Source of the DNA: Muribaculaceae bacterium
GTDB lineage: Bacteria; Bacteroidota; Bacteroidia; Bacteroidales; Muribaculaceae
NCBI GenBank assembly: GCA_017478855.1
Contig: JAFVCX010000088.1
Span: 1-64,000, forward strand
DNA: 64,000 nt
Reading direction: 5' to 3'
A model generated the notes under the pieces. That model was not told the DNA's origin. It did not search any database and saw only the letters and a list, made by a program, of their open reading frames with translations. A program made the translations under genes and the position numbers. Of the stretch, positions 1-8,065 are shown piece by piece. Position 1 is the stretch's first letter. Each line of letters opens with the position of its first letter.

Positions 1-1724
1 ATTGAGAGCACAATCATGTTCTGGAAATCAAGCGAGCGCGTTTCAAGCAGCCCCATGATTTGCAGTCCGGCCAATGGCTCACCTTCAAAGGGAATCACTA
101 CGGTGCGCGTGAGCCTGTCAACCAAGAAAAACACGGTTTCGCCTGCGGCCGCGATGTCGTGTTCTGCAAAAGTTCGCTTGATTTGCGACAAAACGTCGAT
201 ATATTGTTTGATGAATGCGCTTTGTAGTGGTGTGCGTTCAGGCAAAACAGAGTTGTCGCTATTTTCCCGTTGGTGAGAGCTCGCCTCGCCATCGATGCGG
301 GCAAGCAGTTTCTCACAGAAGACGGTCAGACGATTGATGTATTCAAAGATGGCATTGGCCGTGTCAGCATCGGGAATAGGTTTGAAAAGGTCGCCAAAAT
401 CAAATGATGTGAGGGCCGAAGCCGGCACGCGCCATTCATTGGTGGCTTCGAGTCGGTTTAGAGCCAGCATGGCTTGCCGGGTAAACGCCATCTTGATGAT
501 GGGGTGTGAGAGAATGTCTTTCACATCATCGCGGAAGAAGTCGCTTTCGTGGTTATTCGTGTCGGGTGTGGCTCTGTGATGAGCTTTTGCTACAAGGTGC
601 ATAAGCGACACGATGCTGGAACGCCGCAAGGGGTAACCCATCGTCACATTGATTTGTCCCAACTGTGGACTGATGGAGTTGAGCACAGGAATAAACAGAC
701 TGTCGTCGGGCAGAACGATGGCGGTGTCGATGGCATTTTCGGGATGAGGAATCTCTCCTGATTCAATCATTTGGTCCACATGATGAAAGGCCCATTTGGC
801 TTGCCCCACTGTGGAGGGAATGCCCACCACGCTGATGGTTTGGCTTGCAAATGAGAGTGGCTCAATCACAACGGGCGAAGGAAACAGCCGCGCATAACGG
901 CTTACATAGTGAGCAGCGGGGTTTTGGTCTTCATTACTGAAGATGGGCGAAGCATCATCCCACCAGAAATCGGCGCGACCGCAATCTTTCAGAGTTTTGA
1001 AAATGGCCAGTTCGCTGGCGTGAAGATAGCCGAACCCAACGAAAACCACGCGCGAGATGCCCATGTTTTCAAGCTCGGCTCCGCTGATGTTCCGAACGGT
1101 TTCGCGATAGATGTGCCCTGTGGTGCTTAATCCTTTCTCTTGTAATAGCCGGTGGAATTGGTCGTAGATAACATGCAAGTTATTCCAAAGCTCAAAGTAG
1201 GTGCGTTTCACCTCTCCATCATTCTCACCTGCGTTTTGCCTGCGCCACAGATTGTCGTCATCGTCATCCCAAGAGCCTACATTCAAGTGCAGCATTTGCC
1301 CGATGAGTTGCTTTAGTTCGGGAGAGAGGTAGTCGGTTGAGATTTGGCGCAAATCGCCCACGTTGGTGAATAGAGAATAGATGTCCACCAAATTGAGGTC
1401 AGCATCATTGAAGTCGTTGAGAATAATGCTGCCCCATTGCATGAATTTGGCAACGGGTGTGGCAGTTTTGCCCATCACTTGGCAATAAGCCTTATATAGA
1501 ACCAATAGGGCTTCAAGATCGCTTGCCTGCACACGCCCGATGATCCTCCCCAAGAAATTGGCCATGGGCATGGTCTGTGGCAACAGGGTGGTGTGTCGCA
1601 ATTCGTTTTGCAGGGCTTGCTCAAAGAAAGTGCATCCGCGCTGATTGGGAAAGATAAAGTACAAATCTTCGAGATGGCTCTCGTTCGCATAGTGCTGCGC
1701 TACTTGTTGTAAAAACGACTTCAT
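1..1724 (-). CDS. AddB-like PD-(D/E)XK nuclease / inactivated helicase (3' end outside window)
   Basis: I translated the reverse strand from the ATG at 1722-1724; the lines spot-checked base by base showed no stop, and about 574 residues are visible before the window edge. The N-terminus contains FIFPNQRG, which resembles the degenerate helicase core of AddB-like proteins. It continues with QWGSIILNDFNDAD and LVDIYSLFTNVGDL, and near the edge GLLETRSLDFQNM, a helicase-like motif. This matches the Bacteroidetes family of inactivated superfamily I helicases whose C-terminal PD-(D/E)XK nuclease works with a UvrD/AddA-type partner in double-strand-break resection. The nuclease domain itself would lie beyond position 1. 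holB ends 26 bases upstream on the same strand, so the two may be cotranscribed. Family assignment rests on recalled motifs, not on a search. Confidence 0.8.
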   Translation of the reverse strand, partial: MKSFLQQVAQHYANESHLEDLYFIFPNQRGCTFFEQALQNELRHTTLLPQTMPMANFLGRIIGRVQASDLEALLVLYKAYCQVMGKTATPVAKFMQWGSIILNDFNDADLNLVDIYSLFTNVGDLRQISTDYLSPELKQLIGQMLHLNVGSWDDDDDNLWRRQNAGENDGEVKRTYFELWNNLHVIYDQFHRLLQEKGLSTTGHIYRETVRNISGAELENMGISRVVFVGFGYLHASELAIFKTLKDCGRADFWWDDASPIFSNEDQNPAAHYVSRYARLFPSPVVIEPLSFASQTISVVGIPSTVGQAKWAFHHVDQMIESGEIPHPENAIDTAIVLPDDSLFIPVLNSISPQLGQINVTMGYPLRRSSIVSLMHLVAKAHHRATPDTNNHESDFFRDDVKDILSHPIIKMAFTRQAMLALNRLEATNEWRVPASALTSFDFGDLFKPIPDADTANAIFEYINRLTVFCEKLLARIDGEASSHQRENSDNSVLPERTPLQSAFIKQYIDVLSQIKRTFAEHDIAAAGETVFFLVDRLTRTVVIPFEGEPLAGLQIMGLLETRSLDFQNMIVLS

Positions 1725-1750
1725 TTATGGGTGAAGAAACCAAAAGATTG

Positions 1751-2872
1751 TTAGACCTTGATGAGAATGGTTATGCGCACAGCCATGTCGAAAAGCACGA
1801 TACGGGCGTTGCCGTTGCCTTGAATGTCGGTTTGGGCGCGGCTGAACTCACTGAGCATCTGCTCCACATTGGCCTCATTGATGAAAGGTGCGAACCGTGT
1901 GCTGAATTGTTGCTCCTCTCGTGTGAGATAATTCAGTTCCGGCCTATGCAGGTTATAGACGAAGTTCTCTCTGACTTGACGTGCCGCATAACCCAAAAAG
2001 CGGCGCGATTTTTCACGCTTCATGTCGGCCACGGCATCGGACCATTGCTTGAGCTTGCCGAGGTTGCGCATGTAGGCCAAGCGCATAAGCTCCACAAAAC
2101 GCTCATGAAACTCGTGCGTTTCGCTGTCTTGCTCCAGCATGCGCTCGGCAAGGCTCACATTTCCATCGGCCGGAGCGGCTATGGCAAGCGCGTCTTGCAA
2201 ATTCATGCCATAACGATGTGCCAAATATTGTGCGATCACTTGAGTGCCTGACTTGCGCAATTCGATGCGCTGGGTGCGAGAAAAAATGGTGGGAAGAATC
2301 TCTTTTGCATTGTCGCTCACGAGAATGAATTTGCAGTCATCGTAAGGCTCTTCAATGAGCTTGAGCAACTTGTTGGCCGTGTCCTCTTTCAGCTTTTCGG
2401 GCAACCACATAATGAGCACCTTGTATTTCGATGTGAACGAAGACATGCTCATCTTGCGCATGATGCTGGTGCTTTCTTTGACGAAAATTTGCGGTTGAGA
2501 GTTGTCGTTTCGCAAAATGGTGAGCCAGCGTTGATAATCTTCCACGATGGGATTTTGCGTGATAAATTCTTTCCATTCGGGCATGAAATCATCGCAAATG
2601 CTTTCGTTGTCGCGCTTCAGGTAAGGGAAACTATAATAGGTGTCGGTATGGTTCATCGACTCGTGTTGCCGGCAAGCCGGACACTGGCCGCAAGGCTCAC
2701 CTGCGCTGCGGTGCTGGCAATGCAGGTATTGCGCCATGACGCGGGCCAACGCCAATTTAGGCACACCGGGCTCGCCATGTAGCAGCAGAGCGTGTGGCAA
2801 CTTGTCGTTATCGATGAGCGCGCGCACTTGCCTTGCGGCTTGCTCATTGCCTAATAAATCACTAAATCTCAT
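1751..2872 (-). CDS. holB: DNA polymerase III subunit delta' (clamp loader)
   Basis: This is the delta' subunit of the replicative clamp loader. The chosen start gives MRFSDLLGNEQAARQ, the usual opening of the family; a GTG- or ATG-extended form only adds seven atypical residues. A P-loop-like segment (HGEPGVPKLALA) is degenerate, as is common for delta', which does not hydrolyse ATP. It is followed by a four-cysteine zinc module (C-x8-C-x2-C-x2-C, about residues 51-66) and by an SRC-like region (IFSRTQRIELRK). Length is 373 residues. A TAACTTTG box lies on the minus strand at 2891-2898, so the 5' leader would be short. The gene runs toward the AddB-like nuclease. Confidence 0.92.
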   Translation of the reverse strand: MRFSDLLGNEQAARQVRALIDNDKLPHALLLHGEPGVPKLALARVMAQYLHCQHRSAGEPCGQCPACRQHESMNHTDTYYSFPYLKRDNESICDDFMPEWKEFITQNPIVEDYQRWLTILRNDNSQPQIFVKESTSIMRKMSMSSFTSKYKVLIMWLPEKLKEDTANKLLKLIEEPYDDCKFILVSDNAKEILPTIFSRTQRIELRKSGTQVIAQYLAHRYGMNLQDALAIAAPADGNVSLAERMLEQDSETHEFHERFVELMRLAYMRNLGKLKQWSDAVADMKREKSRRFLGYAARQVRENFVYNLHRPELNYLTREEQQFSTRFAPFINEANVEQMLSEFSRAQTDIQGNGNARIVLFDMAVRITILIKV

Positions 2873-2890
2873 GATGGTTAAATTATGACA

Positions 2891-2898
2891 CAAAGTTA
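2891..2898 (-). promoter_or_regulatory. -7 box (TAACTTTG) for holB
   Basis: The reverse complement reads TAACTTTG, a perfect match to the Bacteroidetes -7 consensus TAnnTTTG, 18 bases upstream of the chosen holB start. No good -33 TTTG was seen. Confidence 0.5.
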
Positions 2899-2961
2899 CT
2901 ACTTTTTGGGTGAAAATTCTGTTTTTGAACCGCGGAATTTTGCCGAAAAGAGGTTTTTTTG

Positions 2962-2969
2962 TACTTTTG
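2962..2969 (+). promoter_or_regulatory. -7 box (TACTTTTG) for MFS gene
   Basis: TACTTTTG matches TAnnTTTG and lies about 80 bases upstream of the MFS start. It supports the start at 3051 over the ATG at 2910, which would lie upstream of this promoter. Confidence 0.5.
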
Positions 2970-3050
2970 CACGCTCAATTTTTGAGCTTGGTGATTTTTG
3001 TTACCAAAAGGCCTGGCAGGGTCAGAAAGAACTCCACTTTTACATACTTT

Positions 3051-4226
3051 ATGAAGCAAAAAATAGGCATTTTCATTCCGGTAACCCTCGGAATGCTCAC
3101 AGCGTTTGGCCCTTTTGTGACCGATTTCTACCTGCCACTCATGCCTGAGATGGCCAGTTATTTCAAAACTTCTCCTTCAATGATAGCCATGAGCCTCACC
3201 GCCAGTATGGTGGGCCTCTCGCTGGGGCAAATACTCATTGGCCCGCTGAGCGACAAATATGGTCGCAAGCATCTGTTGGTTGTCTCTATGGCACTGTTTG
3301 TGCTATCTACCATTCTCTGTATCCTTTCGCCCAACGTATTTTTATTTAACGTGTTCCGCCTGATTCAAGGTTTTGCGGGTGCCGGTGGGGTCGTGCTTGC
3401 CAAAAGCATCTCAACCGATATGTTTACCGGCATAGAGCTGGCCGACTTCATGGCCATTTTGGGAGCTATCCATGGAGTGGCTCCTGTGATGGCTCCCTTG
3501 CTGGGTGGCGGTATGGCGCGTTTCACCTCATGGCGCGGCGTTTTCTGCCTGCTCCTCGCCATAGGCGTGGTGCTGCTGGTGTGCACTTTGCGACTGCGAG
3601 AATCGCTCACTCGTGAACGACGGTCGACGGCTAATGTGCTGCACACTTACGGCAACTTGTTCTGGGTGTTCCGCAACCGACTGTTTACGTTGCCCACTCT
3701 GGCCATGATGTTTACTTTTGTTACCTTTTTCGCCTATATATCCTCATCACCCTTCATTTTCCAGCAGACCTATGGGCTGTCGCCTTTCTCCTTCAGTTTG
3801 TGTTTTGCCTTGAATGCGTTCATGATTGGCGGTGGCGCGGCTTTGGCCGCCAAGTTTCGCAAACCGGCTAACCTGCTGCGCATGGCATCGGTGATGCTGA
3901 TGGTGTGGACAGTGCTGGTGTCGCTTTGCCTGATTTTCCATTTATCGTTGTGGCTGCTTATGCTGTGCTACTTGGGCATGCTGTTGAGTTTCGGATTGAT
4001 GCAGCCTGTGAGCACGGCGCTTGCCCTTGATGCCGAGCGAGCCAATGCCGGTGCGGCCAGTGCCATTTTTGGTGCCGGCGGCTTCCTATCGGGTGCGTTG
4101 GTGAGTCCTCTTGTTTCGGTGGGCAACATGATGGTGAGCACATCGGTAGCTATGATGGCAGGCGCATTGGGCTGCCTTATCTTCTCGTCCATTTTGGTGA
4201 ATACGCTCAGGAAGAGGCAAAATTGA
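3051..4226 (+). CDS. Bcr/CflA-type MFS drug efflux transporter
   Basis: A 391-residue inner-membrane protein of the major facilitator superfamily, with about 12 hydrophobic segments. The loop between helices 2 and 3 holds the MFS A motif (GPLSDKYGRK), and the opening ITLGMLTAFGPF-TDFYLPLMP pattern is typical of the Bcr/CflA drug:proton antiporter branch. I chose ATG 3051 because the family starts just before helix 1 and because a -7 box lies at 2962. The longer reading from 2910 adds an unconserved basic stretch. The actual substrate cannot be told from sequence. Confidence 0.9.
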   Translation: MKQKIGIFIPVTLGMLTAFGPFVTDFYLPLMPEMASYFKTSPSMIAMSLTASMVGLSLGQILIGPLSDKYGRKHLLVVSMALFVLSTILCILSPNVFLFNVFRLIQGFAGAGGVVLAKSISTDMFTGIELADFMAILGAIHGVAPVMAPLLGGGMARFTSWRGVFCLLLAIGVVLLVCTLRLRESLTRERRSTANVLHTYGNLFWVFRNRLFTLPTLAMMFTFVTFFAYISSSPFIFQQTYGLSPFSFSLCFALNAFMIGGGAALAAKFRKPANLLRMASVMLMVWTVLVSLCLIFHLSLWLLMLCYLGMLLSFGLMQPVSTALALDAERANAGAASAIFGAGGFLSGALVSPLVSVGNMMVSTSVAMMAGALGCLIFSSILVNTLRKRQN

Positions 4227-4287
4227 GGCAGAAGCTCGAATACTTATAAATTGGGCGTTTCACCCCGCTTGCATCAATTTTTTGCAT

Positions 4288-4295
4288 TACCTTTG
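4288..4295 (+). promoter_or_regulatory. -7 box (TACCTTTG) almost touching the start codon
   Basis: TACCTTTG is a perfect -7 box and ends only 4 bases before the ATG at 4300. If used, the transcript would be leaderless or nearly so. The alternative is readthrough from the MFS gene, whose stop lies 73 bases upstream of this ATG. Confidence 0.4.
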
Positions 4296-4299
4296 TGGC

Positions 4300-5379
4300 A
4301 TGCGTGCCATTCACTATTTTAACCCTGAAAACGATATGGCTCTCGCCTATGGTGGCGCGAACTATACCCCCACGCCACAGGCGGCGCAGCTAAAATGCGA
4401 CTTGGCCTTGTTGCCGGCATGGCTGGCCGAGTCTGGCGATGGCGTGGTGTGTGACGATGAGCGACACGCCGAGTGGCTGTCGCGACAAGGGTTGGGCGTG
4501 GATGCCGTGCCGAGCGGACAACTACAAAACCTGCAAAATTGCCGCATCGTGCCGTGGGGCTGGAGCCTGCCGGTGCGCAATGTGTTGCTCCGCAAAGGGG
4601 TGGACGCGTGCCGACTGCCATCGGAAACGATGCTGACACACTGGCGAGAGCTGTCGCACCGGCGACTGACGATAGCTATTCACCGGCGGTTGAAAGAACT
4701 GCTTGGCAAGACACTCGCACCCATGCCGACAGAGCTGAGCTCGATTGAAGATGTGCGTGCTTGGGCCAAAGAACACCCTCGTGGATTCTTGAAAATGCCG
4801 TGGTCGGGAAGCGGACAAGGGGTGTATCAGGCCCTTGACGTGAATGACGATTACCTGTGGAAATGGGTGGGTGGCGCGTTGCGCAGACAGCAGTCGCTCT
4901 TGTGTGAACTGCCTCTTGATGTGCTGATGGATTTTGCCGTGGAAATGAATTGCCTTGAAGGAAAAACTCATGTGACGGGCTACTCGGTGTTTGAGAGCGA
5001 CCGCCATAACCAATATGCATGTGGCGTGGTGGATGGGCAGAAAGAGCTGCGTGGCATGATTGAGGCTCAATATCCCCAGTTGCCTGTGGTGGAGCAGGTT
5101 CTTGTGACGGTGCTCAATGAGCTGGTGGCTCCGCATTATGCCGGAGTGCTGGGCGTGGATATGCTTCTGTATCGTGTGGGGGCGGCTCAAGTGGGTATTG
5201 ACCCCTGTGTGGAGGTGAACTTGCGCACCACGATGGGCATGGTGACGGCGGCACTGGGCGAAAAGCATGGTCTGCGTGGCCGCTTCGTGATTGAAAAAGT
5301 GGACTCGGATTTTGTGCCGTCGGGCCATTTGCTTACGCCGCACTTGCCCGACACGCGCTATGTGGCGATGGTGCTTTAG
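4300..5379 (+). CDS. ATP-grasp-like protein of unknown function
   Basis: A 359-residue soluble protein. I set the start so that it reads MRAIHYFNPENDMALA; the HYFNPENDMAL stretch is the recognisable N-terminal motif of this Bacteroidetes family. Features suggest an ATP-grasp fold. There is a lysine before a glycine-rich loop (KMPWSGSGQGV, about residues 165-175), an acidic strand (GVDMLL, about 285-290), and an E-x-N-x-R pattern (CVEVNLRTTMG, about 303-313) that in ATP-grasp enzymes binds Mg and phosphate. Such enzymes usually ligate a carboxylate to an amine or thiol, but no substrate can be named. Its stop overlaps the end of maf, on the other strand, by 4 bases. Confidence 0.75.
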   Translation: MRAIHYFNPENDMALAYGGANYTPTPQAAQLKCDLALLPAWLAESGDGVVCDDERHAEWLSRQGLGVDAVPSGQLQNLQNCRIVPWGWSLPVRNVLLRKGVDACRLPSETMLTHWRELSHRRLTIAIHRRLKELLGKTLAPMPTELSSIEDVRAWAKEHPRGFLKMPWSGSGQGVYQALDVNDDYLWKWVGGALRRQQSLLCELPLDVLMDFAVEMNCLEGKTHVTGYSVFESDRHNQYACGVVDGQKELRGMIEAQYPQLPVVEQVLVTVLNELVAPHYAGVLGVDMLLYRVGAAQVGIDPCVEVNLRTTMGMVTAALGEKHGLRGRFVIEKVDSDFVPSGHLLTPHLPDTRYVAMVL

Positions 5380-5951
5380 AATTTCGTTAATTCTTCGTAC
5401 AGACGCTGCACCGGCAATCCCATGACATTGTAGTAGCAGCCGCTGATGGATTTCACGCCTATGTAGCCAATCCATTCTTGTATGCCATAGGCTCCGGCTT
5501 TGTCGAAGGGACGGAAGCGGGTCACATAATAGCTGATTTCTTCCTCGCTGAGATGGGCAAACTCCACCATTGTGCACTGGCTGAACGAGCAGGCTTTTTC
5601 TCGCGTGGTGATAGAAACGCCCGTCACTACCGCATGCCGGCGACCCGAAAGGCTGCGGAGCATGGCACAGGCCTCAGCCTCATCTTGGGGCTTGCCCAGC
5701 ACTTGGTCGTCGAGGATGACCACCGTGTCGGCCGTGATGAGCATTTCATGAGGAGTGAGTTTGTAGGCATGGGCTTTGAGCGCGGCCAAATGCTCGGCAA
5801 TGCGCATGACCGGCATGGAGGCCGGATAGGTTTCGTTGATGCCCTTGATGACGTGCACCCGAAAATCAATTCCAAGCGTGGCAAGGAGTTCGCGCCGGCG
5901 AGGCGAGTTGCTCGCCAGCACGATGTCGTATTTCCTTAAATTGTTCAGCAT
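5376..5951 (-). CDS. maf: Maf-family nucleoside triphosphate pyrophosphatase
   Basis: A 191-residue house-cleaning enzyme that hydrolyses non-canonical or modified NTPs to NMP plus pyrophosphate. It shows the family signature ASNSPRRRELL near the N-terminus, which binds the triphosphate, the catalytic region LITADTVV, the conserved GKPQDEAEA, and the C-terminal GAYGIQEWIG. Length is normal. A TAATTTTG -7 box lies on the minus strand at 6011-6018. It converges with the ATP-grasp-like gene, overlapping by 4 bases. Confidence 0.93.
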   Translation of the reverse strand: MLNNLRKYDIVLASNSPRRRELLATLGIDFRVHVIKGINETYPASMPVMRIAEHLAALKAHAYKLTPHEMLITADTVVILDDQVLGKPQDEAEACAMLRSLSGRRHAVVTGVSITTREKACSFSQCTMVEFAHLSEEEISYYVTRFRPFDKAGAYGIQEWIGYIGVKSISGCYYNVMGLPVQRLYEELTKF

Positions 5952-6010
5952 GAATAAGCTTTTTTATGGAACCCGAAAGCAATTTGGCATACATGGGATT
6001 CCTGAGGCCA

Positions 6011-6018
6011 CAAAATTA
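6011..6018 (-). promoter_or_regulatory. -7 box (TAATTTTG) for maf
   Basis: The minus strand reads TAATTTTG, 60 bases upstream of the maf start. It is divergent from the candidate small-RNA promoter at 6097. Confidence 0.45.
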
Positions 6019-6096
6019 CTCATTTATTTTCTGAAAATGGTGAATCGTACGCCAAAAAGAAGATGGAGAGTGTGTAACAAAAAATAATGCAAAATT

Positions 6097-6128
6097 TTTG
6101 TAGCTGTGAACAAATCATATTAATTTTG
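6097..6128 (+). promoter_or_regulatory. Complete Bacteroidetes promoter (TTTG-N20-TAATTTTG)
   Basis: TTTG at 6097-6100 is followed after 20 bases by TAATTTTG at 6121-6128. Both elements and the spacing match the Bacteroidetes sigma-factor consensus. Transcription would begin near 6135, about 150 bases before the next protein gene. Confidence 0.65.
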
Positions 6129-6134
6129 CAATGC

Positions 6135-6253
6135 GGAATGAGAGAGGGAGGTCATGCCCCCGCATTCTGCACCAGTCTGGCGAGGGGGTGTTTAGCACAA
6201 GTACGCAAATGCGAGGGGGTGTACCACGAAAGTGGAGCCTCTCGCTCCTTTTT
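6135..6253 (+). ncRNA. Candidate small RNA of about 120 nt between maf and the HAD gene
   Basis: The stretch follows an ideal promoter (6097-6128) and ends in GGAGC-loop-GCTCC (6234-6248) plus five T, which looks like an intrinsic terminator. The 5' part can pair AATGCGG with CCGCATT. The box GCGAGGGGGTGT occurs twice, first near 6180 and again near 6210. A CCAC-GAAA-GTGG hairpin with a GNRA-type loop (6224-6235) overlaps the terminator stem by two bases, so the two may be alternatives. I do not recognise the SRP RNA core, tmRNA, RNase P or 6S pattern. A 67-codon reading frame across it has no protein-like character. Confidence 0.5.
6234..6253 (+). terminator. Intrinsic terminator of the candidate small RNA
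   Basis: A 5-bp GC-rich stem GGAGC/GCTCC with a 5-base loop is followed directly by TTTTT. The next -7 box (TATTTTTG, 6255-6262) begins right after it. Confidence 0.5.
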
Positions 6254-6254
6254 G

Positions 6255-6262
6255 TATTTTTG
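6255..6262 (+). promoter_or_regulatory. -7 box (TATTTTTG) for HAD gene
   Basis: TATTTTTG matches TAnnTTTG and lies 25 bases upstream of the HAD start at 6287. Because it follows the terminator above, the HAD gene probably has its own transcript. Confidence 0.5.
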
Positions 6263-6286
6263 CACCCTCACAATTAATGAACGAAG

Positions 6287-6907
6287 ATGATTAAAACGAT
6301 AGCATTCGATATGGGCGGTGTGATTTTCAACATAGACACCTCACAAGCCATCAGGCGATTTCAGGAAATAGGTTTTGACCAAGCTTCAACCTATCTGGAC
6401 GCTTATGAGCAAACCGGCATTTTCGCACAGCTGGAAAGCGGACTGATTTCTGCCGAAGACTTTCGCCGCGAGTTGAGCCGGCTGTGTGGCAAGGAACTGA
6501 CGATGGACGATTGCGGTAGAGGATGGCTGGGCTATTATGTGTCGCTGCCGGAGCAGAATTTGCCCTGTGTACAGGCCCTGCGTGCCGAAGGGTTTCGCAC
6601 GGTGCTGTTGTCGAACACCAATCCTTTCATGATGGACTGGGCCCGCAGTGAGCGTTTCGACGGACATGGTCATGGGATAGGCACTTACTTTGACGCGCTT
6701 TATTTAAGCTATGAGATGGGTGTGATGAAACCCTCGCCCAAAATCTTTGAGCAAGTAATTGCAGCCGAGCGGCTGCAACCTCAAGAAATTTTGTTTCTTG
6801 ATGATAGTCCGCATAACATAGCCGCAGCCGCGGCTATCGGGATGCGCACCCATTTGGTTGTGGCCGGCGCTGATTGGACTCGGGAAATAGAATCGTTGCT
6901 CGAGTGA
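6287..6907 (+). CDS. HAD-superfamily (subfamily IA) phosphatase
   Basis: A 206-residue cytosolic hydrolase. Motif I is FDMGGVIF with the nucleophile Asp8; glycine in the +2 position is seen in the FDLGGVL branch of HAD-IA. Motif II is VLLSNTNP, motif III includes KPSPKIFE, and motif IV is ILFLDDSPHNIAAA. The helical cap between motifs I and II is the size found in sugar-phosphate and haloacid-type members. The substrate is not predictable. It converges with trpS, with only 4 bases between the two stops. Confidence 0.9.
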   Translation: MIKTIAFDMGGVIFNIDTSQAIRRFQEIGFDQASTYLDAYEQTGIFAQLESGLISAEDFRRELSRLCGKELTMDDCGRGWLGYYVSLPEQNLPCVQALRAEGFRTVLLSNTNPFMMDWARSERFDGHGHGIGTYFDALYLSYEMGVMKPSPKIFEQVIAAERLQPQEILFLDDSPHNIAAAAAIGMRTHLVVAGADWTREIESLLE

Positions 6908-6911
6908 AGCG

Positions 6912-7898
6912 TTACACTCTGAAGCCGATGATGTGTCGCACCTCGTCGAGCGTGGCGCGTGCGCTTTGTCGTGCCACTTCGGCACCCTCGGCTGCGATGT
7001 CGTCGAGCAGCTTCACGTTGGAGCTGTAATACTCAATTTTTTCGCGAATAGGTGCTACCACGGCACAGAGGTCGGCAGCAATCTGTTTTTTTAGGTCGCC
7101 ATAACGCAGGGTGCAGTCGTTCCATTTCTCGTCGAAGTATTGATAGACGTCGGGGGCCGACACGATGCGCAAGAAAGTGAAGAGGTTCTCAATCACATCG
7201 GGACGCTTGCTGTTGGGTTCTTGTGGGCCATTGTCGGTCACGGCACGCATCACTTTTTTGGTGATGGTCTTGTCGTCGTCGCGCAAATAGATGCAGTTGC
7301 CTTCGCTTTTGCCCATCTTGCCGCTGCCATCCAGTCCGGGAATCTTGATGGCCTGCTCGCTGAAGTAGAAGTTTTGCGGTTCGGGGAAGAAGTCCACGCC
7401 ATAGATGTTATTGAACCGGCGTGCGCACTTGCGAGCCATTTCCATGTTTTGCTCTTGGTCTTTACCCACCGGCACTTTTTGGGCGCGATGCTGCAAAATG
7501 TCGGCTGCCATGAGGGTGGGGTAGGTGAGCAAGCCGGCATTTACGTTGTCGGGCTGCTTGCGGGCTTTCTCCTTGAATGTGGTGACGCGTTCAAGCTCGC
7601 CTAAATACATGTTCATGTTCAGATAAAGATAAAGCTCAATGGTTTCGCGCACATCGCTCTGCACATAGATGGGAGCGCGCTGGGGATCGATGCCGCATGC
7701 CAAATACTCGGCCAAAATGGTGCGTGCGCTACTTTGAATGTTTTCCGGCTTAGGATGTGTGGTGAGCGAGTGCCAGTCGGCAATGAAAAACATGCAGTCG
7801 TATTGTTCTTGCATGGCCACAAAACTGCGTACGGCACCAAAATAAATACCTAAGTGCAGGTTGCCCGTGGGGCGAATTCCGCTCACTACTTTTTCCAT
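6912..7898 (-). CDS. trpS: Tryptophan--tRNA ligase
   Basis: A 328-residue class I aminoacyl-tRNA synthetase that charges tRNA-Trp. The HIGH-like motif is GNLHLGIYFGA near the N-terminus, and the KMSKS-like loop is GKMGKSEGN. The catalytic-domain markers MYLGELERVTTFKEK and PVGKDQEQNMEMARK are clear. Length is normal for the compact bacterial form. A TACCTTTG box lies on the minus strand at 7963-7970. Confidence 0.96.
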   Translation of the reverse strand: MEKVVSGIRPTGNLHLGIYFGAVRSFVAMQEQYDCMFFIADWHSLTTHPKPENIQSSARTILAEYLACGIDPQRAPIYVQSDVRETIELYLYLNMNMYLGELERVTTFKEKARKQPDNVNAGLLTYPTLMAADILQHRAQKVPVGKDQEQNMEMARKCARRFNNIYGVDFFPEPQNFYFSEQAIKIPGLDGSGKMGKSEGNCIYLRDDDKTITKKVMRAVTDNGPQEPNSKRPDVIENLFTFLRIVSAPDVYQYFDEKWNDCTLRYGDLKKQIAADLCAVVAPIREKIEYYSSNVKLLDDIAAEGAEVARQSARATLDEVRHIIGFRV

Positions 7899-7962
7899 CT
7901 TTGTTGTTGTTTTTGTTATGCAAAAAATCGTATAAAAATGCCAATAATGGCTAATTCACATG

Positions 7963-7970
7963 CAAAGGTA
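7963..7970 (-). promoter_or_regulatory. -7 box (TACCTTTG) for trpS
   Basis: The minus strand reads TACCTTTG, about 65 bases upstream of trpS. I saw no T-box or trp-leader-like structure in the 65-base leader. Confidence 0.5.
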
Positions 7971-8065
7971 CAACATAAATTTTGAATCTCAACTTTTTGG
8001 TGCATTAATAAAGACTTTTGGAACATTCCTATCTGCGCAAAAATGCTGAAATTTGCGCTTCGATT

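Noticed and set aside
4522..5577. A 351-codon open frame on the minus strand across the ATP-grasp-like gene
   Set aside because: It runs opposite to a gene with clear motifs, is rich in His and Arg, and matches no family pattern. It is a by-product of codon choice in the real gene. The same applies to long antisense frames over pnp, the glycosyltransferase, the GLUG gene and thiL.
6087..6290. A 67-codon frame ending at the HAD start
   Set aside because: Its sequence is Cys-rich without family features, it spans two promoter boxes and a terminator, and the RNA explanation fits better.
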